From: an uncultured Lactobacillus sp.
GTDB lineage: Bacteria > Bacillota > Bacilli > Lactobacillales > Lactobacillaceae
Length of the DNA: 64,000 bases
Reading direction: 5' to 3'
Assembly (NCBI GenBank): GCA_947565635.1
Contig: CANOGU010000012.1
Location: 1-64,000 of the forward strand
Shown: in pieces, positions 11,640-21,603 of the stretch
Position numbering within the stretch: position 1 is the first letter of the stretch
How the letters are laid out: each line of letters opens with the position of its first letter
Translations under genes and position numbers: made by a program
The notes under the pieces: model-generated
The model's database searches: none
Seen by the model: only the letters and a program-made list of their open reading frames with translations
What the model was told of the DNA's origin: nothing

Positions 11640-12152
11640 CTTAATTGGAGCATCTCCAACACATTTATTTTCTTCAATTAAGATTTCTGCACATGCTTCA
11701 CTATCGCTTAATGCATTATGATGATGCCAAAGATTAATATTTAAAGCTTCTGAAACTGTATCCAATTTATGATTAGGTAGATCAGGTTCAAAAGCTTTAC
11801 TAGTTGCTAAAGTATCAATTGCAAGGTAATGGGGAGCAGGAATATTGTAGCGTGCTAGTGATTTTTCCATTACTCGGCAATCAAAGCGAGCGTTATGAGC
11901 AGCAACTAGCATCCCCGGTTGATATAGTTTCTTGATTTTTGGCCACACCTCAGCCATTGTAGGTGCATTTTTTACGTCTTCAGCGGTAATGCTATGGATT
12001 CTTATATTGCGACCATCAAAAGGCATTTGTGGGTTAATGACTGTATAAAAGCGATCAACAATTTCATTATTCCGAACCATAACAAGAGCGAGAGAACATG
12101 CACTTTCTGGGCGATTATTCGCCGTTTCAAAGTCCATTGCAGTAAAGTTCAT
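11619..12152 (-). CDS. DnaQ-like 3'-5' exonuclease (DEDDh)
   Basis: Stand-alone exonuclease of the DnaQ/RNase T superfamily, 177 residues. Exo I is FTAMDFETA with Asp and Glu at residues 7 and 9, exo II is AHNARFDCRVME at about 90 (Asp), and exo III is HHNALSDSEACAEI at about 144 with the general-base His and the last Asp. No polymerase or helicase domain is attached, so it is not PolC or DinG. Role probably in DNA repair or RNA turnover; substrate not deducible. Confidence 0.9.
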   Translation of the reverse strand: MNFTAMDFETANNRPESACSLALVMVRNNEIVDRFYTVINPQMPFDGRNIRIHSITAEDVKNAPTMAEVWPKIKKLYQPGMLVAAHNARFDCRVMEKSLARYNIPAPHYLAIDTLATSKAFEPDLPNHKLDTVSEALNINLWHHHNALSDSEACAEILIEENKCVGDAPIKKMVKRI

Positions 12153-12269
12153 CTTTATCCTCGAATTTTTATTATTTTTCTTTTTAGTATAACACTTAAG
12201 GTAGAAAACTAGCTATTTAATGCGGTATGATTAAAGGGATGATTTATTTAAGGAAAAGAGAGATAAAAA

Positions 12270-13175
12270 ATGCAACTGATGGATTTAAAGCAACAAGGAA
12301 TTGACATTCAAGAAAATATTCCATTAAGCCGTTTTACTTTTACTAAGACTGGTGGACCGGCGCAATATCTAGCTTTTCCTAAGAATTTAAAGGAATTAGA
12401 GCTATTAGTAAATACAGTTAAAAGTAATGATATTCCATTAACTGTTATTGGAAATGCATCTAATTTAATTATTAGAGATGGTGGTATTACCGGCTTAGTT
12501 CTAATTTTGACTAAAATGAATGAAATTACGGCAAACAAGGAAAATGCAACTGTTACTGCAGATGCGGGTGCTCGAATTATTGATACATCTGAGGCAGCCT
12601 GTGAAGCAGGTCTTAGTGGATTAGAATTTGCAGCGGGTATTCCTGGTAGTGTCGGTGGTGCAGTATTTATGAATGCTGGCGCTTATGGTGGGGAAACTGA
12701 ATTTGTTATTAAGTCAGTTTGTGTTTTAACTAGAGAAGGCGAATTTAAGACCTATACTCATGATGAGATGGAATTTGGATATCGTCATTCTTTAGTTCAA
12801 GAAACTGGAGACATCGTTGTAAGTGCTACTTTTGGTCTTGAGGTTGGCGATAAATGGGCTGTTAAAGCAAAAATGGAGTACTTTAATGGCTTACGTAGAG
12901 CAAAACAACCACTTGAATATCCATCTTGTGGTAGTGTATTTAAACGTCCAGCTGGCCACTTTGTGGGACCAATGATTATTAAAGCAGGGCTTCAAGGTAA
13001 AAGAATTGGCGGCGCTGAAGACTCAATGAAACATGCAGGTTTTATTGTTAATGTGGGCGGTGCTACAGCTACTGATTACCTAGATTTAATTCATTTGATT
13101 CAAAAAACAATCAAAAAAGATTTTGATGTTGATTTACAAACTGAAGTAAGAATTATTGGAAAAGAGAAAGATTAG
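12270..13175 (+). CDS. murB: UDP-N-acetylmuramate dehydrogenase
   Basis: FAD-dependent reduction of UDP-N-acetylenolpyruvylglucosamine, the second committed step of peptidoglycan precursor synthesis. It has 301 residues of the type IIb class. Motifs are the FAD-binding IGNASNLIIRDGGITGLV, GLEFAAGIPGSVGGAVFMNA, EFGYRHS with the catalytic Tyr and Arg, and YPSCGSVFKRP with the proton-donating Ser. ATG follows AAAAGAGAGA. A terminator follows directly. Confidence 0.97.
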   Translation: MQLMDLKQQGIDIQENIPLSRFTFTKTGGPAQYLAFPKNLKELELLVNTVKSNDIPLTVIGNASNLIIRDGGITGLVLILTKMNEITANKENATVTADAGARIIDTSEAACEAGLSGLEFAAGIPGSVGGAVFMNAGAYGGETEFVIKSVCVLTREGEFKTYTHDEMEFGYRHSLVQETGDIVVSATFGLEVGDKWAVKAKMEYFNGLRRAKQPLEYPSCGSVFKRPAGHFVGPMIIKAGLQGKRIGGAEDSMKHAGFIVNVGGATATDYLDLIHLIQKTIKKDFDVDLQTEVRIIGKEKD

Positions 13176-13180
13176 GAAAG

Positions 13181-13209
13181 AGCTACAAGTAACGGCTTGT
13201 AGCTTTTTT
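13181..13209 (+). terminator. Intrinsic terminator after murB
   Basis: AGCTACAAG and CTTGTAGCT pair perfectly around the 6-base loop TAACGG, followed by T6. It separates murB from the polyamine operon. Confidence 0.87.
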
Positions 13210-13228
13210 GATGAGATGGTGAAAAAAG

Positions 13229-14320
13229 TTGAGCGATATTATTAAGTTAAATCATGTACGCAAAGAATATGATGATGGTTTTGTAGCGTTAAAGGATATT
13301 AATTTAACAATTGAATCTGGAAAATTTTATTCATTACTGGGACCATCAGGATCAGGAAAAACGACTATTTTGAGAATAATTGCCGGATTTAGTGAACCTA
13401 CGAGCGGAAAAGTCTTTTTTGACGGAGATGATATTACTAACCTTGATTCATCTAAGCGAAAAATTAATACTGTTTTTCAAAATTATGCTTTATTTCCACA
13501 TATGAATGTCTTTGAAAATGTGGCTTTTGGCTTACAAATTAAGAAAAAAGATAAGCAAGAAATAAAAATGGCAGTTAAAGAAGCTCTCCACATGGTTCAA
13601 TTAGACGGATTCGCAAATAGAGAAATTTCTGAATTAAGTGGTGGACAACAGCAACGAGTAGCTATTGCACGAGCAATAGTAAACCAACCAAAAGTTTTGC
13701 TTTTAGATGAGTCTTTGTCTGCTCTTGATAAACGCTTGAGAAAGGATATGCAGTTTGAGCTGCGTGAGATTCAAAAAAAGTTGGGTATTACATTTATTTT
13801 TGTTACTCACGATCAAGAAGAAGCTTTGGCAATGAGTGATGAGATTTTTGTATTAAACGAAGGTAAGATTCAACAAAGCGGAAGTCCGGTCGATATTTAT
13901 GATGAGCCAGTTAATGATTTTGTAGCTCGTTTTATTGGTGATTCTAATATCTTAAGTGGTCGAATGATTAAAGATTACGAAGTAGAATTTGGAAATCATC
14001 GTTTTGAATGTGCTGATGCTGGAATAAAACCTGGTGAAAAAGTAGAAGTTGTTTTAAGACCAGAAGATTTGGATATTACTGATATTGAACATGGAAAATT
14101 ACGAGTTATGGTTGAAAGCCAATTGTTTTTAGGTGATCACTTTGAGATTAAAGCTATTGATAGTGATGAGAATGAGTGGTTAATTCATTCTACTAATCCA
14201 ACTAAGATTGGCAAGGAAGTTGGAGTGTATTTCGATCCGGAAGATATTCACGTAATGCGTTTTGGTGAAAGTGAAGCTGAATTTGATAAACGATTAGAGG
14301 CATATGAAGGAGAGGAGTAA
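13229..14320 (+). CDS. potA: Spermidine/putrescine ABC transporter ATPase
   Basis: ATP-hydrolysing subunit of the PotABCD polyamine importer. The 363 residues show Walker [10 protein letters not shown] (about 38-46), the Q-loop FQNYALFPH, signature [15 protein letters not shown] (about 134), Walker [13 protein letters not shown] and the H-loop THD, then a C-terminal TOBE-like regulatory domain (about 250-340). The unusual DES in place of DEP in Walker B is visible; the catalytic Glu is retained. Start is TTG after GGTGA; no ATG lies near. It heads a tight four-gene operon. Confidence 0.96.
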   Translation: MSDIIKLNHVRKEYDDGFVALKDINLTIESGKFYSLLGPSGSGKTTILRIIAGFSEPTSGKVFFDGDDITNLDSSKRKINTVFQNYALFPHMNVFENVAFGLQIKKKDKQEIKMAVKEALHMVQLDGFANREISELSGGQQQRVAIARAIVNQPKVLLLDESLSALDKRLRKDMQFELREIQKKLGITFIFVTHDQEEALAMSDEIFVLNEGKIQQSGSPVDIYDEPVNDFVARFIGDSNILSGRMIKDYEVEFGNHRFECADAGIKPGEKVEVVLRPEDLDITDIEHGKLRVMVESQLFLGDHFEIKAIDSDENEWLIHSTNPTKIGKEVGVYFDPEDIHVMRFGESEAEFDKRLEAYEGEE

Positions 14321-14323
14321 GAT

Positions 14324-15136
14324 ATGAAAAAAAGTAAATTATTTTTTCTCATTCCTTATGTTCTGTGGCTTAGCTTATTTGTTATCGCCCCGATTATTTT
14401 GATCACAATTAATGCATTTAAGGGAGAGGATGGCTTTACCTTAAAGAATTTTCAGCAATTTTTTGTTAATGGTACTTTTTTAAGAATGACCCTAAATTCA
14501 TTTTGGTATGCATTCTTAATTACCTTAATTACGCTGCTAATCTCTTATCCAATTGCCTATATTTTAAGCCAAATGAAAAATCAACAATTTTGGTTACTTT
14601 TGATTATTTTACCAACATGGATTAATTTGCTGTTAAAGGCATATGCATTTATAGGAATTTTTAGCAAACATGGCTTGTTAAATAATTTCTTGAAGCTTTT
14701 TGGGATTGCTCCAGCTAATATTTTATTTACAGATTTTGCTTTTATTTTTGTTGCAGCTTATATCGAAATTCCATTTATGATTTTGCCAATTTATAATGCA
14801 ATTTGTGATATTAATCCCGCTGTAATTCAAGCGGCTTACGATTTGGGTGCAAGTAAATGGCAAACATTTATTAAGGTTTTATGGCCACTTTCAAAATCTG
14901 GGGTTGAATCTGGAATACAAGCTGTATTTATTCCCTCATTATCTTTATTTATGTTGACAAGATTAATTGGAGGTAATCGAGTAATTACTCTTGGTACAGC
15001 TATTGAAGAGTACTTTATGACAACAATGAATTGGTCAATGGGATCAACGATTGGGGTTGTTTTAATAGTATTAATGGTAATAGTGATGCTATTTACCTCA
15101 TCTGATCATCATAAAAAGAAGGAGATAAAACTATGA
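14324..15136 (+). CDS. potB: Polyamine ABC transporter permease PotB
   Basis: Membrane subunit with six predicted membrane segments over 270 residues. The EAA-type cytoplasmic loop that docks on PotA is seen as QAAYDLGASKWQTFIKV at about 180-196. The gene starts 3 bases after the potA stop and its last bases overlap potC by 4, so translation is coupled along the operon. Confidence 0.95.
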   Translation: MKKSKLFFLIPYVLWLSLFVIAPIILITINAFKGEDGFTLKNFQQFFVNGTFLRMTLNSFWYAFLITLITLLISYPIAYILSQMKNQQFWLLLIILPTWINLLLKAYAFIGIFSKHGLLNNFLKLFGIAPANILFTDFAFIFVAAYIEIPFMILPIYNAICDINPAVIQAAYDLGASKWQTFIKVLWPLSKSGVESGIQAVFIPSLSLFMLTRLIGGNRVITLGTAIEEYFMTTMNWSMGSTIGVVLIVLMVIVMLFTSSDHHKKKEIKL

Positions 15137-15930
15137 AAAGAATAAAATGGTCTCGAATTTATTTTGGTTTTATCTTAGTTTTAATGTATTTACCAATTTT
15201 TTATCTGATATATTATTCCTTTTCAAGTGGTCATAATATGGATCATTTTGAAAAATTTACTTTTAGCCATTATCAAGATCTTTTTAATGACAATCGCCTA
15301 TTAGCAATCTTTTTGGAAACAATTTTGCTAGCTCTTTTATCAAGTCTGATTGCTACAATAATTGGAACATTTGGTGCGATTGCAATTAGTCAGACCAAAA
15401 ATAAAAAAGGACGTAAAACTTTATTAGCCTTAAATAATGTTTTGATGGTATCGCCAGATGTAATTATTGGAGCGAGTTTTTTAATCTTCTTTACTTTTTT
15501 AGGAATTGGTTTAGGTTTTGGATCTGTTTTATTAAGTCATATTGCTTTTTCAATTCCAATTGTCGTATTAATGGTATTACCTCGTTTAAAAGAATTTGAT
15601 TATTCTTTAGTAGATGCTGCCCGAGATTTAGGTGCATCCACTTGGCAAGTTTATAGTAAGGTAATGATTCCGGCTATTACACCCGGGATTTTAGCTGGCT
15701 TTTTTATGGCTTTGACTTATTCTTTAGATGATTTTGCAGTTACTTTTTTTGTGACGGGAAATGGTTTTTCAACTTTATCTGTAGAAATCTATTCACGTGC
15801 ACGTCAAGGTATTAATTTGGAAATCAATGCTCTAAGTACAATAATGTTTATTTTTGTGATGATTTTAGTATTAATTTATTATGTGATTACTAATCATAAG
15901 ACCCATATTGGTAAGGGACGTGCACAATGA
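15133..15930 (+). CDS. potC: Polyamine ABC transporter permease PotC
   Basis: Second membrane subunit, 265 residues with six membrane segments. The EAA loop is DAARDLGASTWQVYSKV at about 164-180, followed by a proline-rich turn as in the family. It overlaps potB upstream and potD downstream by 4 bases each (ATGA arrangement). Confidence 0.95.
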   Translation: MKRIKWSRIYFGFILVLMYLPIFYLIYYSFSSGHNMDHFEKFTFSHYQDLFNDNRLLAIFLETILLALLSSLIATIIGTFGAIAISQTKNKKGRKTLLALNNVLMVSPDVIIGASFLIFFTFLGIGLGFGSVLLSHIAFSIPIVVLMVLPRLKEFDYSLVDAARDLGASTWQVYSKVMIPAITPGILAGFFMALTYSLDDFAVTFFVTGNGFSTLSVEIYSRARQGINLEINALSTIMFIFVMILVLIYYVITNHKTHIGKGRAQ

Positions 15931-17000
15931 AAAAACTATTAATTGGAATTACGGCTATTTTGTTAGTTTGTCTAGGATTAGAAGTTGGTGCAAAAAAGTT
16001 AAATGATAATGGCATCAGTTCTAATAATAAAAACTTAATTATCTATAATTGGGGCGACTATATTGATCCTAAATTAATCAAAAAATTTGAAAAACAAACA
16101 GGATATCATGTGATTTATGAAACCTTTGATTCAAATGAAGCTATGTATACCAAAATAAAACAAGGTGGAACAGCGTATGATATCTGTGTGCCCTCCGATT
16201 ATATGATTTCAAAAATGAGAAAAGCTAATTTGCTTGATGAAATTGATACGAAAAAAATACCAAACTATAAAAATATTGGAAGTGAATTTTTACATCATTC
16301 ATTTGATCCAAAAAACACCTATTCTGTTCCGTATTTTTGGGGAACTTTAGGAATTGTATATAATGATAAATTTGTAAAGCCTGGTCAAATCAAGCACTGG
16401 AATGATTTGTGGTCAAAAGATTATCGTCATAATATTTTATTAGTTGATTCGGCTAGAGATATTATGGGACTTTCTTTAGCTTCTATGGGAAAGTCGTTAA
16501 ATACAACTAATACTTTAGATCTTAAGCTCGCAAAAACAAAGTTAGATGGCCTAGGACCAAATGTAAAAGCAATTATTTCTGATGAATTAAAAATGTACAT
16601 GATACAAAATGAAGCAGCTGTTGGGGTAACTTGGTCAGGCGAAGCACGTACCATGTTAAACGATAATAAACATTTACATTATGTTGTTCCTCCTGAAGGA
16701 TCAAATTTATGGTTCGACAATTTTGTTATTCCTCGTACTGTAAAAAATAAGGCTGGAGCATATGCTTTTATTAATTTTATGCTTGATCCTAAGAATGCTG
16801 CCCAAAATGCGGAATATATCGGTTATGCAACTCCAAATGTAAAAGCTCAAAAGTTACTACCTAAAGAAATAAGAAATGATAAACAATTTTATCCAAGCGA
16901 ACAGGCTATGAAAAATTTAGAAGTTTATCGAGATCTGGGCCCGAAGAAAATTCAAGAATATAATGATCTCTTTCTTGAATTTAAAATGTATGGTCGGTAA
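15927..17000 (+). CDS. potD: Polyamine-binding protein PotD
   Basis: Extracellular substrate-binding protein of the spermidine/putrescine importer, 357 residues. After a hydrophobic N-terminal segment (about 4-22) comes the family start NLIIYNWGDYIDPKL, then TFDSNEAMYTKIKQGG, YDICVPSDYMI, VPYFWGTLGIVYN and WSGEA. Oddly the only Cys in the signal region is in LLVCLGLE, where the residue before Cys is Val rather than Gly, Ala or Ser, so a standard lipobox is absent; the protein may stay anchored by an uncleaved segment. Last gene of potABCD. Confidence 0.94.
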   Translation: MKKLLIGITAILLVCLGLEVGAKKLNDNGISSNNKNLIIYNWGDYIDPKLIKKFEKQTGYHVIYETFDSNEAMYTKIKQGGTAYDICVPSDYMISKMRKANLLDEIDTKKIPNYKNIGSEFLHHSFDPKNTYSVPYFWGTLGIVYNDKFVKPGQIKHWNDLWSKDYRHNILLVDSARDIMGLSLASMGKSLNTTNTLDLKLAKTKLDGLGPNVKAIISDELKMYMIQNEAAVGVTWSGEARTMLNDNKHLHYVVPPEGSNLWFDNFVIPRTVKNKAGAYAFINFMLDPKNAAQNAEYIGYATPNVKAQKLLPKEIRNDKQFYPSEQAMKNLEVYRDLGPKKIQEYNDLFLEFKMYGR

Positions 17001-17039
17001 ATCAAGAAGTTCGATATAATTATTTTTTAGGAGGGTGCT

Positions 17040-17891
17040 ATGAAGTTTAATATTGAACAGATATTTACCTGGCAGAATCTGATGAATATTATTGATATTT
17101 TAATTGTCTGGTATATCATTTATCGCTTAATTATGTTGGTTAGGGGAACGAAAGCCGTTCAGCTAGTTAAGGGAATATCATTAATTATTTTAGTTAGAAT
17201 TGTTGCTGGCTTATTACATCTACATACGTTAACGTATTTTGTTGATCAAATTCTTTCTTGGTCTGTAATTGGAATAATTGTTATTTTCCAACCTGAAATT
17301 AGGCGTGGACTTGAGCATTTGGGCCGTTCACCTATTTTTGGCGGAACAACAATGACTGAAAAGCAAGCTGCTGAAAAAATGATTGGAGAATTGGATAAAG
17401 CAATCCAATATATGTCTAAAAGAAGAATTGGTGCTTTGATTACAATTCAACAAAATACTGGTCTAGAAGATTATATTGAAACTGGTATTCCAGTAGATGC
17501 GGATATTACTGGGGAGTTATTAATTAATATTTTTATTCCTAATACCCCATTACATGATGGAGCTGTTATTATTCGTAATAATCGGATTGCAGTTGCTGCC
17601 GCTTACTTACCACTTTCTGATAATAGTATGATTCCTAAAAAACTTGGAACTCGTCACCGTGCTGCCGTTGGTATTTCAGAAGTTACAGATGCTATTACAA
17701 TTGTTGTATCTGAAGAAACTGGTGGGGTAACAATTACTCGCAATAGTCAGTTTATGCTTGATTTAACTAGAGAAGAGTATTTGAAATATTTAAATGCTCA
17801 ATTAGTTCCGAAGGAAAAAGAAGACGAAAATCCAAGATGGTATCAACGAATTGTAAATCATATCTGGAACTGGGGGTCAAATAAAAAATGA
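17040..17891 (+). CDS. cdaA: Diadenylate cyclase CdaA
   Basis: Makes cyclic di-AMP from two ATP at the membrane. The 283 residues have three N-terminal membrane segments (within 1-85) and the DAC catalytic domain, with PLHDGAVII (DGA motif at about 172) and GTRHRAAVGISE (RHR motif at about 203). It is followed with a 4-base overlap by cdaR and then glmM, the conserved Firmicutes cluster that couples c-di-AMP to potassium, turgor and wall synthesis. GGAGG lies 5 bases before the ATG. Confidence 0.97.
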   Translation: MKFNIEQIFTWQNLMNIIDILIVWYIIYRLIMLVRGTKAVQLVKGISLIILVRIVAGLLHLHTLTYFVDQILSWSVIGIIVIFQPEIRRGLEHLGRSPIFGGTTMTEKQAAEKMIGELDKAIQYMSKRRIGALITIQQNTGLEDYIETGIPVDADITGELLINIFIPNTPLHDGAVIIRNNRIAVAAAYLPLSDNSMIPKKLGTRHRAAVGISEVTDAITIVVSEETGGVTITRNSQFMLDLTREEYLKYLNAQLVPKEKEDENPRWYQRIVNHIWNWGSNKK

Positions 17892-18856
17892 AAAAATTTT
17901 TTGATAAACCTTGGTTCTATCGAATTGTTGCGTTGATTTTGGCAATTTTGCTTGCTGTATATGTTTCATCTAATCAGCAAGGTTATGTAACTCAAGGACG
18001 ACGCGAAGATACCTTAAAAACTGCTACTAAAACGCAGGTGATTAAAGCACCTTTACAGGTGTCCATTAATACAGATAAATACTATGTAACTGGATATCCT
18101 GAAAAAATAAATTTAACTTTAGAAGGATCAAATGCATTAGTTACATCTACTATTAATACGCAAAATTTTCGGGTCTATATTGATCTAAGTCATTTAAAAA
18201 CGGGAGAACATATTGTACCAATTAAGGTAAATGGGTTGAGCAATCAATTGACTTATAGCATTAGTCCTAGTAAAGTGCATGTGAACATTCAAAAAAGAAA
18301 ATCTCGTACTCTTCCTGTACAAATAGAGTATAATAAGAGTGCTGTATCTCATGGGTATAACTTAGGAACTGCTAAAAGTGAACCAGAAGTGGTTAATATT
18401 ACTGGAGCAAAAAGTGAGGTTAACCAGGTAGACCGTGTAGTGGCTCGAGCAAGTTTACCTAAAGGGATAGACAGCACTTTTGAGCGCGAGGAAATGTTGA
18501 TAGCACTTGATAAAGAGGGACATCAACTTAATGTTGCTATTGATCCAGCGACAGCGCATATTATTATCCCAATTAATTTATCGAAGAAAAAGGTCAAGGT
18601 AAATGTGACTTCGAAAAATGAATCATCGACTCATGTTTATTCTTTGACTGCACAAAAAGAGACAGTTGAGATATACGGTGATGATAATACGCTTAAAAAG
18701 ATAACATCGATACCTTTAAAGGTTGATTTAAGTGGTGTAAATCATGACATTACAAAAAATGTTGCAGTTAAATTACCAAAGGGCGTAGTTAAGGTTTCAC
18801 CATCAGTAATACCAGTTCACATCAAAGTTACTGATACTACTGCTAAAAAGGAATAA
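17888..18856 (+). CDS. cdaR: CdaA regulator CdaR (YbbR domains)
   Basis: Membrane-anchored regulator of CdaA. One N-terminal membrane helix (about 10-28) precedes an extracellular part built of repeated YbbR-type beta domains, visible as recurring patterns such as VNITGAKSEVNQVDRV (about 175) and VEIYGDDNTLKKITSI (about 258). It has 322 residues. Overlaps cdaA by 4 bases and is followed by glmM with its own AGGAAAGG. Confidence 0.94.
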   Translation: MKKFFDKPWFYRIVALILAILLAVYVSSNQQGYVTQGRREDTLKTATKTQVIKAPLQVSINTDKYYVTGYPEKINLTLEGSNALVTSTINTQNFRVYIDLSHLKTGEHIVPIKVNGLSNQLTYSISPSKVHVNIQKRKSRTLPVQIEYNKSAVSHGYNLGTAKSEPEVVNITGAKSEVNQVDRVVARASLPKGIDSTFEREEMLIALDKEGHQLNVAIDPATAHIIIPINLSKKKVKVNVTSKNESSTHVYSLTAQKETVEIYGDDNTLKKITSIPLKVDLSGVNHDITKNVAVKLPKGVVKVSPSVIPVHIKVTDTTAKKE

Positions 18857-18880
18857 AACAAGGAAAGGTTGTTAAAAATT

Positions 18881-20239
18881 ATGCTTAAATATTTTGGAAC
18901 AGATGGTGTACGGGGGGTTGCTAATGCTGGTTTGACTCCAGAAATGGCTTTTAAATTAGGTCGTGATGGAGGTTATGTTCTTACCAAGGATAAGAAAGAT
19001 GGAGAAAGAGCTAAGGTATTAGTTTCTCGTGATACACGTATTTCTGGTCAAATGTTAGAGTATGCATTGATTTCTGGGTTACTTTCCGTTGGAATTGAAG
19101 TTTTAGAAGTTGGTGTAATTACTACTCCTGGTCTTTCTTACTTGGTGCGTGCACAAGATGCAGATGCCGGTGTTCAAATCTCTGCTTCCCATAATCCAGT
19201 TGAAGATAATGGAATTAAGTTTTTTGGTAGCGATGGTTTGAAACTATCCGATGCTAAAGAAGAAGAAATTGAAAAATTGATCGACGCTCCTGAAGATAAA
19301 CTTCCTCGCCCATCTGCAGAAGGCTTGGGTACTGTGACAAATTATCATGAAGGTGCTTCAAAGTACTTACAATTTATTGAAAATACTTTACCTGAAGAAT
19401 TAAGTGGTATAAAAGTAGTTATTGATGGTGCTAATGGTGCAGCAAGTGCATTGATTTCAAGATTATTTGCTGATATGGGGGTTGACTTTACTACTATTGC
19501 AACTCATCCAGACGGGTTAAACATTAATGATCATGTAGGTGCAACTCATACTAAGAAATTACAAGAAGAAGTTGTAAAACAAGGTGCTCAATTAGGTTTA
19601 GCATTTGATGGGGATGCTGATCGTTGTATCGCTGTTGATGAAAAGGGTAATGAAGTTGATGGTGACCACATTATGTACGTCATTGGCTCATATCTTGCTG
19701 ATCATGGACGGTTAAAGAAGGATACCATCGTTACAACTGTAATGAGTAATCTCGGGTTTACTAAGGCTTTAGAGAGACGTGGTCTTAAGAACGTTAGAAC
19801 TCAAGTTGGTGACCGTTATGTTTCAGAAGAAATGAGAGCTAATGGTTACAATCTTGGTGGTGAACAATCTGGACACGTTATTATCAGTGATTACCATAAC
19901 ACTGGTGACGGAATGCTTACTGGTTTACATTTACTATACGTAATGAAGGATACTGGTAAGTCATTGAGCGAATTATTAAGTGACTTTAAGGAATACCCAC
20001 AACGTTTAATCAATGTTCCAGTTAAAAATAAAAAGGATTGGAAAGAACATAAGCGTATTACTGAAGCCATTAATAAGGTTGAAGAAGAATTAAGTGATGA
20101 AGGACGTATTTTTGTTCGTCCATCTGGAACACAAAGTTTACTTAGAGTTATGACTGAAGCTCCAACTCAAGAATTAGCTGATAAATATTGTGAAGAAGTA
20201 GCTAAAGTTGTTGAAGAAGAAATGGGCTCAAATAAATAA
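18881..20239 (+). CDS. glmM: Phosphoglucosamine mutase
   Basis: Converts glucosamine 6-phosphate to glucosamine 1-phosphate for UDP-GlcNAc. Motifs: [10 protein letters not shown] at the N-terminus, the phosphoserine loop [11 protein letters not shown] at about 100, the Mg-binding DGDADR at about 242, GEQSGHV and the C-terminal RPSGTQ phosphate loop. I choose ATG at 18881 (452 residues), not the in-frame TTG 12 bases earlier, because AGGAAAGG abuts that TTG but is 12 bases from the ATG and the family begins M-x-KYFGTDG. GlmM is known to bind and inhibit CdaA, fitting the operon. Confidence 0.97.
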   Translation: MLKYFGTDGVRGVANAGLTPEMAFKLGRDGGYVLTKDKKDGERAKVLVSRDTRISGQMLEYALISGLLSVGIEVLEVGVITTPGLSYLVRAQDADAGVQISASHNPVEDNGIKFFGSDGLKLSDAKEEEIEKLIDAPEDKLPRPSAEGLGTVTNYHEGASKYLQFIENTLPEELSGIKVVIDGANGAASALISRLFADMGVDFTTIATHPDGLNINDHVGATHTKKLQEEVVKQGAQLGLAFDGDADRCIAVDEKGNEVDGDHIMYVIGSYLADHGRLKKDTIVTTVMSNLGFTKALERRGLKNVRTQVGDRYVSEEMRANGYNLGGEQSGHVIISDYHNTGDGMLTGLHLLYVMKDTGKSLSELLSDFKEYPQRLINVPVKNKKDWKEHKRITEAINKVEEELSDEGRIFVRPSGTQSLLRVMTEAPTQELADKYCEEVAKVVEEEMGSNK

Positions 20240-20261
20240 GTTCATATTCCATTAAAATGAA

Positions 20262-20350
20262 TAGGTGATGGCGTTCACCAACTTAACTGATTAATAATCT
20301 GACGACGCCTACTTTCTTAATTTCGTAAGGGAGTAATGTCGTCTTTTTTT
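20262..20350 (+). promoter_or_regulatory. Fluoride (crcB) riboswitch with terminator
   Basis: The 5' part reads GGTGATGGCGTTCACC (20264-20279), the conserved opening of the crcB motif, and the 3' part CTGACGACGCCTAC (20299-20312) is the conserved closing segment with one change from CTGATGACGCC. The same GACGAC (20301-20306) pairs with GTCGTC (20338-20343), and within it TACTTTCTTA pairs with TAAGGGAGTA around ATTTCG, ending in T7. So an intrinsic terminator shares bases with the aptamer: fluoride binding should prevent termination. The downstream genes include two fluoride channel subunits, which confirms the call. Confidence 0.93.
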
Positions 20351-20405
20351 ATGTGTTTTTTGTATAATAGAAAGGAAAGTAAACGATTACATAGGAGAAG
20401 AACCA

Positions 20406-21221
20406 ATGAATATAAAATTAATTGCCGTTGATCTTGATGGAACTTTATTAAATGATAAACAAGAAGTAAGTACTAAAACAAAGGAAGCACTTCAAAGGGC
20501 TTCAAAAATGGGAATCAAGATCGTCCCATGTTCCGGGAGACCATTTCCTGGGATTAAGGAATATTTAGATGAATTAGATTTGAAAGATCCTAATCAGTAT
20601 GTGGTTGCATTTAATGGAGCTCTGGTATTAAATTCTGAGGGTAGGCCAATAGTTGAAGAGTTACTTGATTATAATGATTTCATATTTTTTGAAAAAATTG
20701 CGCAGCAGCTGAAAGCTAATTTTCATATTGAAGTTAGAGATAAGTTTATCACTATTGATCATTTTATTAATTATTATTTGTCACGTGAAAGTTGGTTAAC
20801 AAGAATGCCGATTAAAGTATGTGATTTAGGTGATATTGAAGAAGATATTAAATTTACGAAAGCTATGTTTTCAGGATCAGCTGCTGAAATGAGAAAAATA
20901 TATCGAAAATTACCTAAAGAAGTAATTGAAAAGTACAACGTGTCAACGTCGGATGAGACATTAATTGAAATAAATTCGAAAAAAGCTTCAAAAGGAAATG
21001 CTTTAAGAGAATTAGCTAAGAAACTTAATATCAAAGAAGACGAAGTGATGATTTTTGGAGATCAAAAAAATGATATTTCAATGTTTGATATTGCTGGTTT
21101 CTATAAAGTTGCAATGGGAAATGCGGTATCTGAAATAAAGGAACGCGCAAATTATGTTACGAAAACAAATAACGAAGATGGGATTGCATATGCATTAAGA
21201 AGGTTGGTATTTGATGAATAA
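20406..21221 (+). CDS. Cof-type HAD phosphatase (fluoride operon)
   Basis: HAD IIB phosphatase, 271 residues: motif I VDLDGTLL at about 8-15, motif II PCSGRP at about 41, motif III Lys in SKKASKGNAL at about 192 and motif IV FGDQKNDISMF at about 216. It is the first gene after the fluoride riboswitch and its end overlaps crcB, so it is part of the fluoride response. Mg-dependent phosphatases and other phosphoryl-transfer enzymes are fluoride targets, and HAD genes recur in fluoride regulons, but the exact role is unknown. A TATAAT at 20363 downstream of the riboswitch terminator might allow basal expression. Confidence 0.92.
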   Translation: MNIKLIAVDLDGTLLNDKQEVSTKTKEALQRASKMGIKIVPCSGRPFPGIKEYLDELDLKDPNQYVVAFNGALVLNSEGRPIVEELLDYNDFIFFEKIAQQLKANFHIEVRDKFITIDHFINYYLSRESWLTRMPIKVCDLGDIEEDIKFTKAMFSGSAAEMRKIYRKLPKEVIEKYNVSTSDETLIEINSKKASKGNALRELAKKLNIKEDEVMIFGDQKNDISMFDIAGFYKVAMGNAVSEIKERANYVTKTNNEDGIAYALRRLVFDE

Positions 21222-21603
21222 AAAGATAGAAAATTATTTAAGTGTAGGAGTATTTGCTTTTTTTGGAGGTGCATTAAGAGCATATTTAAATTTAGTTTGG
21301 TCTCAGTCGGGGACATTTATTGCTAACATTCTCGGCTGTTTTTTATTGGCATTTTTGACCTATTTCTTTATTGAATTTAGAGAAGGTCGTGACTGGCTAG
21401 TCACGGGATTAAGTACTGGTTTTGTTGGTGCTTTTACGACATTTTCTAGTTTTCATTTAGATACTTTAAAGCAATTAGAAAATGGTATGCATAGTCAAGC
21501 AATCTTGTATTTTTTTAGTTCAATATTTATTGGTTTTTTATGTGCTTATTTAGGAATGATAATCGGTAAAGTACTAGGTAGAAAGTTGGCAATAAAAGCA
21601 TGA
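21214..21603 (+). CDS. crcB: Fluoride channel subunit CrcB/FluC, first copy
   Basis: Small four-helix membrane protein that exports fluoride as a dual-topology dimer. The ATG at 21214 follows a TTG three bases earlier; either gives about 129 residues. Family signatures are GGALRAYLN, NILGCFLLAF and the TGFVGAFTTFSSF segment that carries the Na+ and fluoride sites. Two crcB genes in tandem, as here, normally encode oppositely oriented halves of a heterodimer. Overlaps the HAD gene by 8 bases. Confidence 0.95.
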   Translation: MNKKIENYLSVGVFAFFGGALRAYLNLVWSQSGTFIANILGCFLLAFLTYFFIEFREGRDWLVTGLSTGFVGAFTTFSSFHLDTLKQLENGMHSQAILYFFSSIFIGFLCAYLGMIIGKVLGRKLAIKA

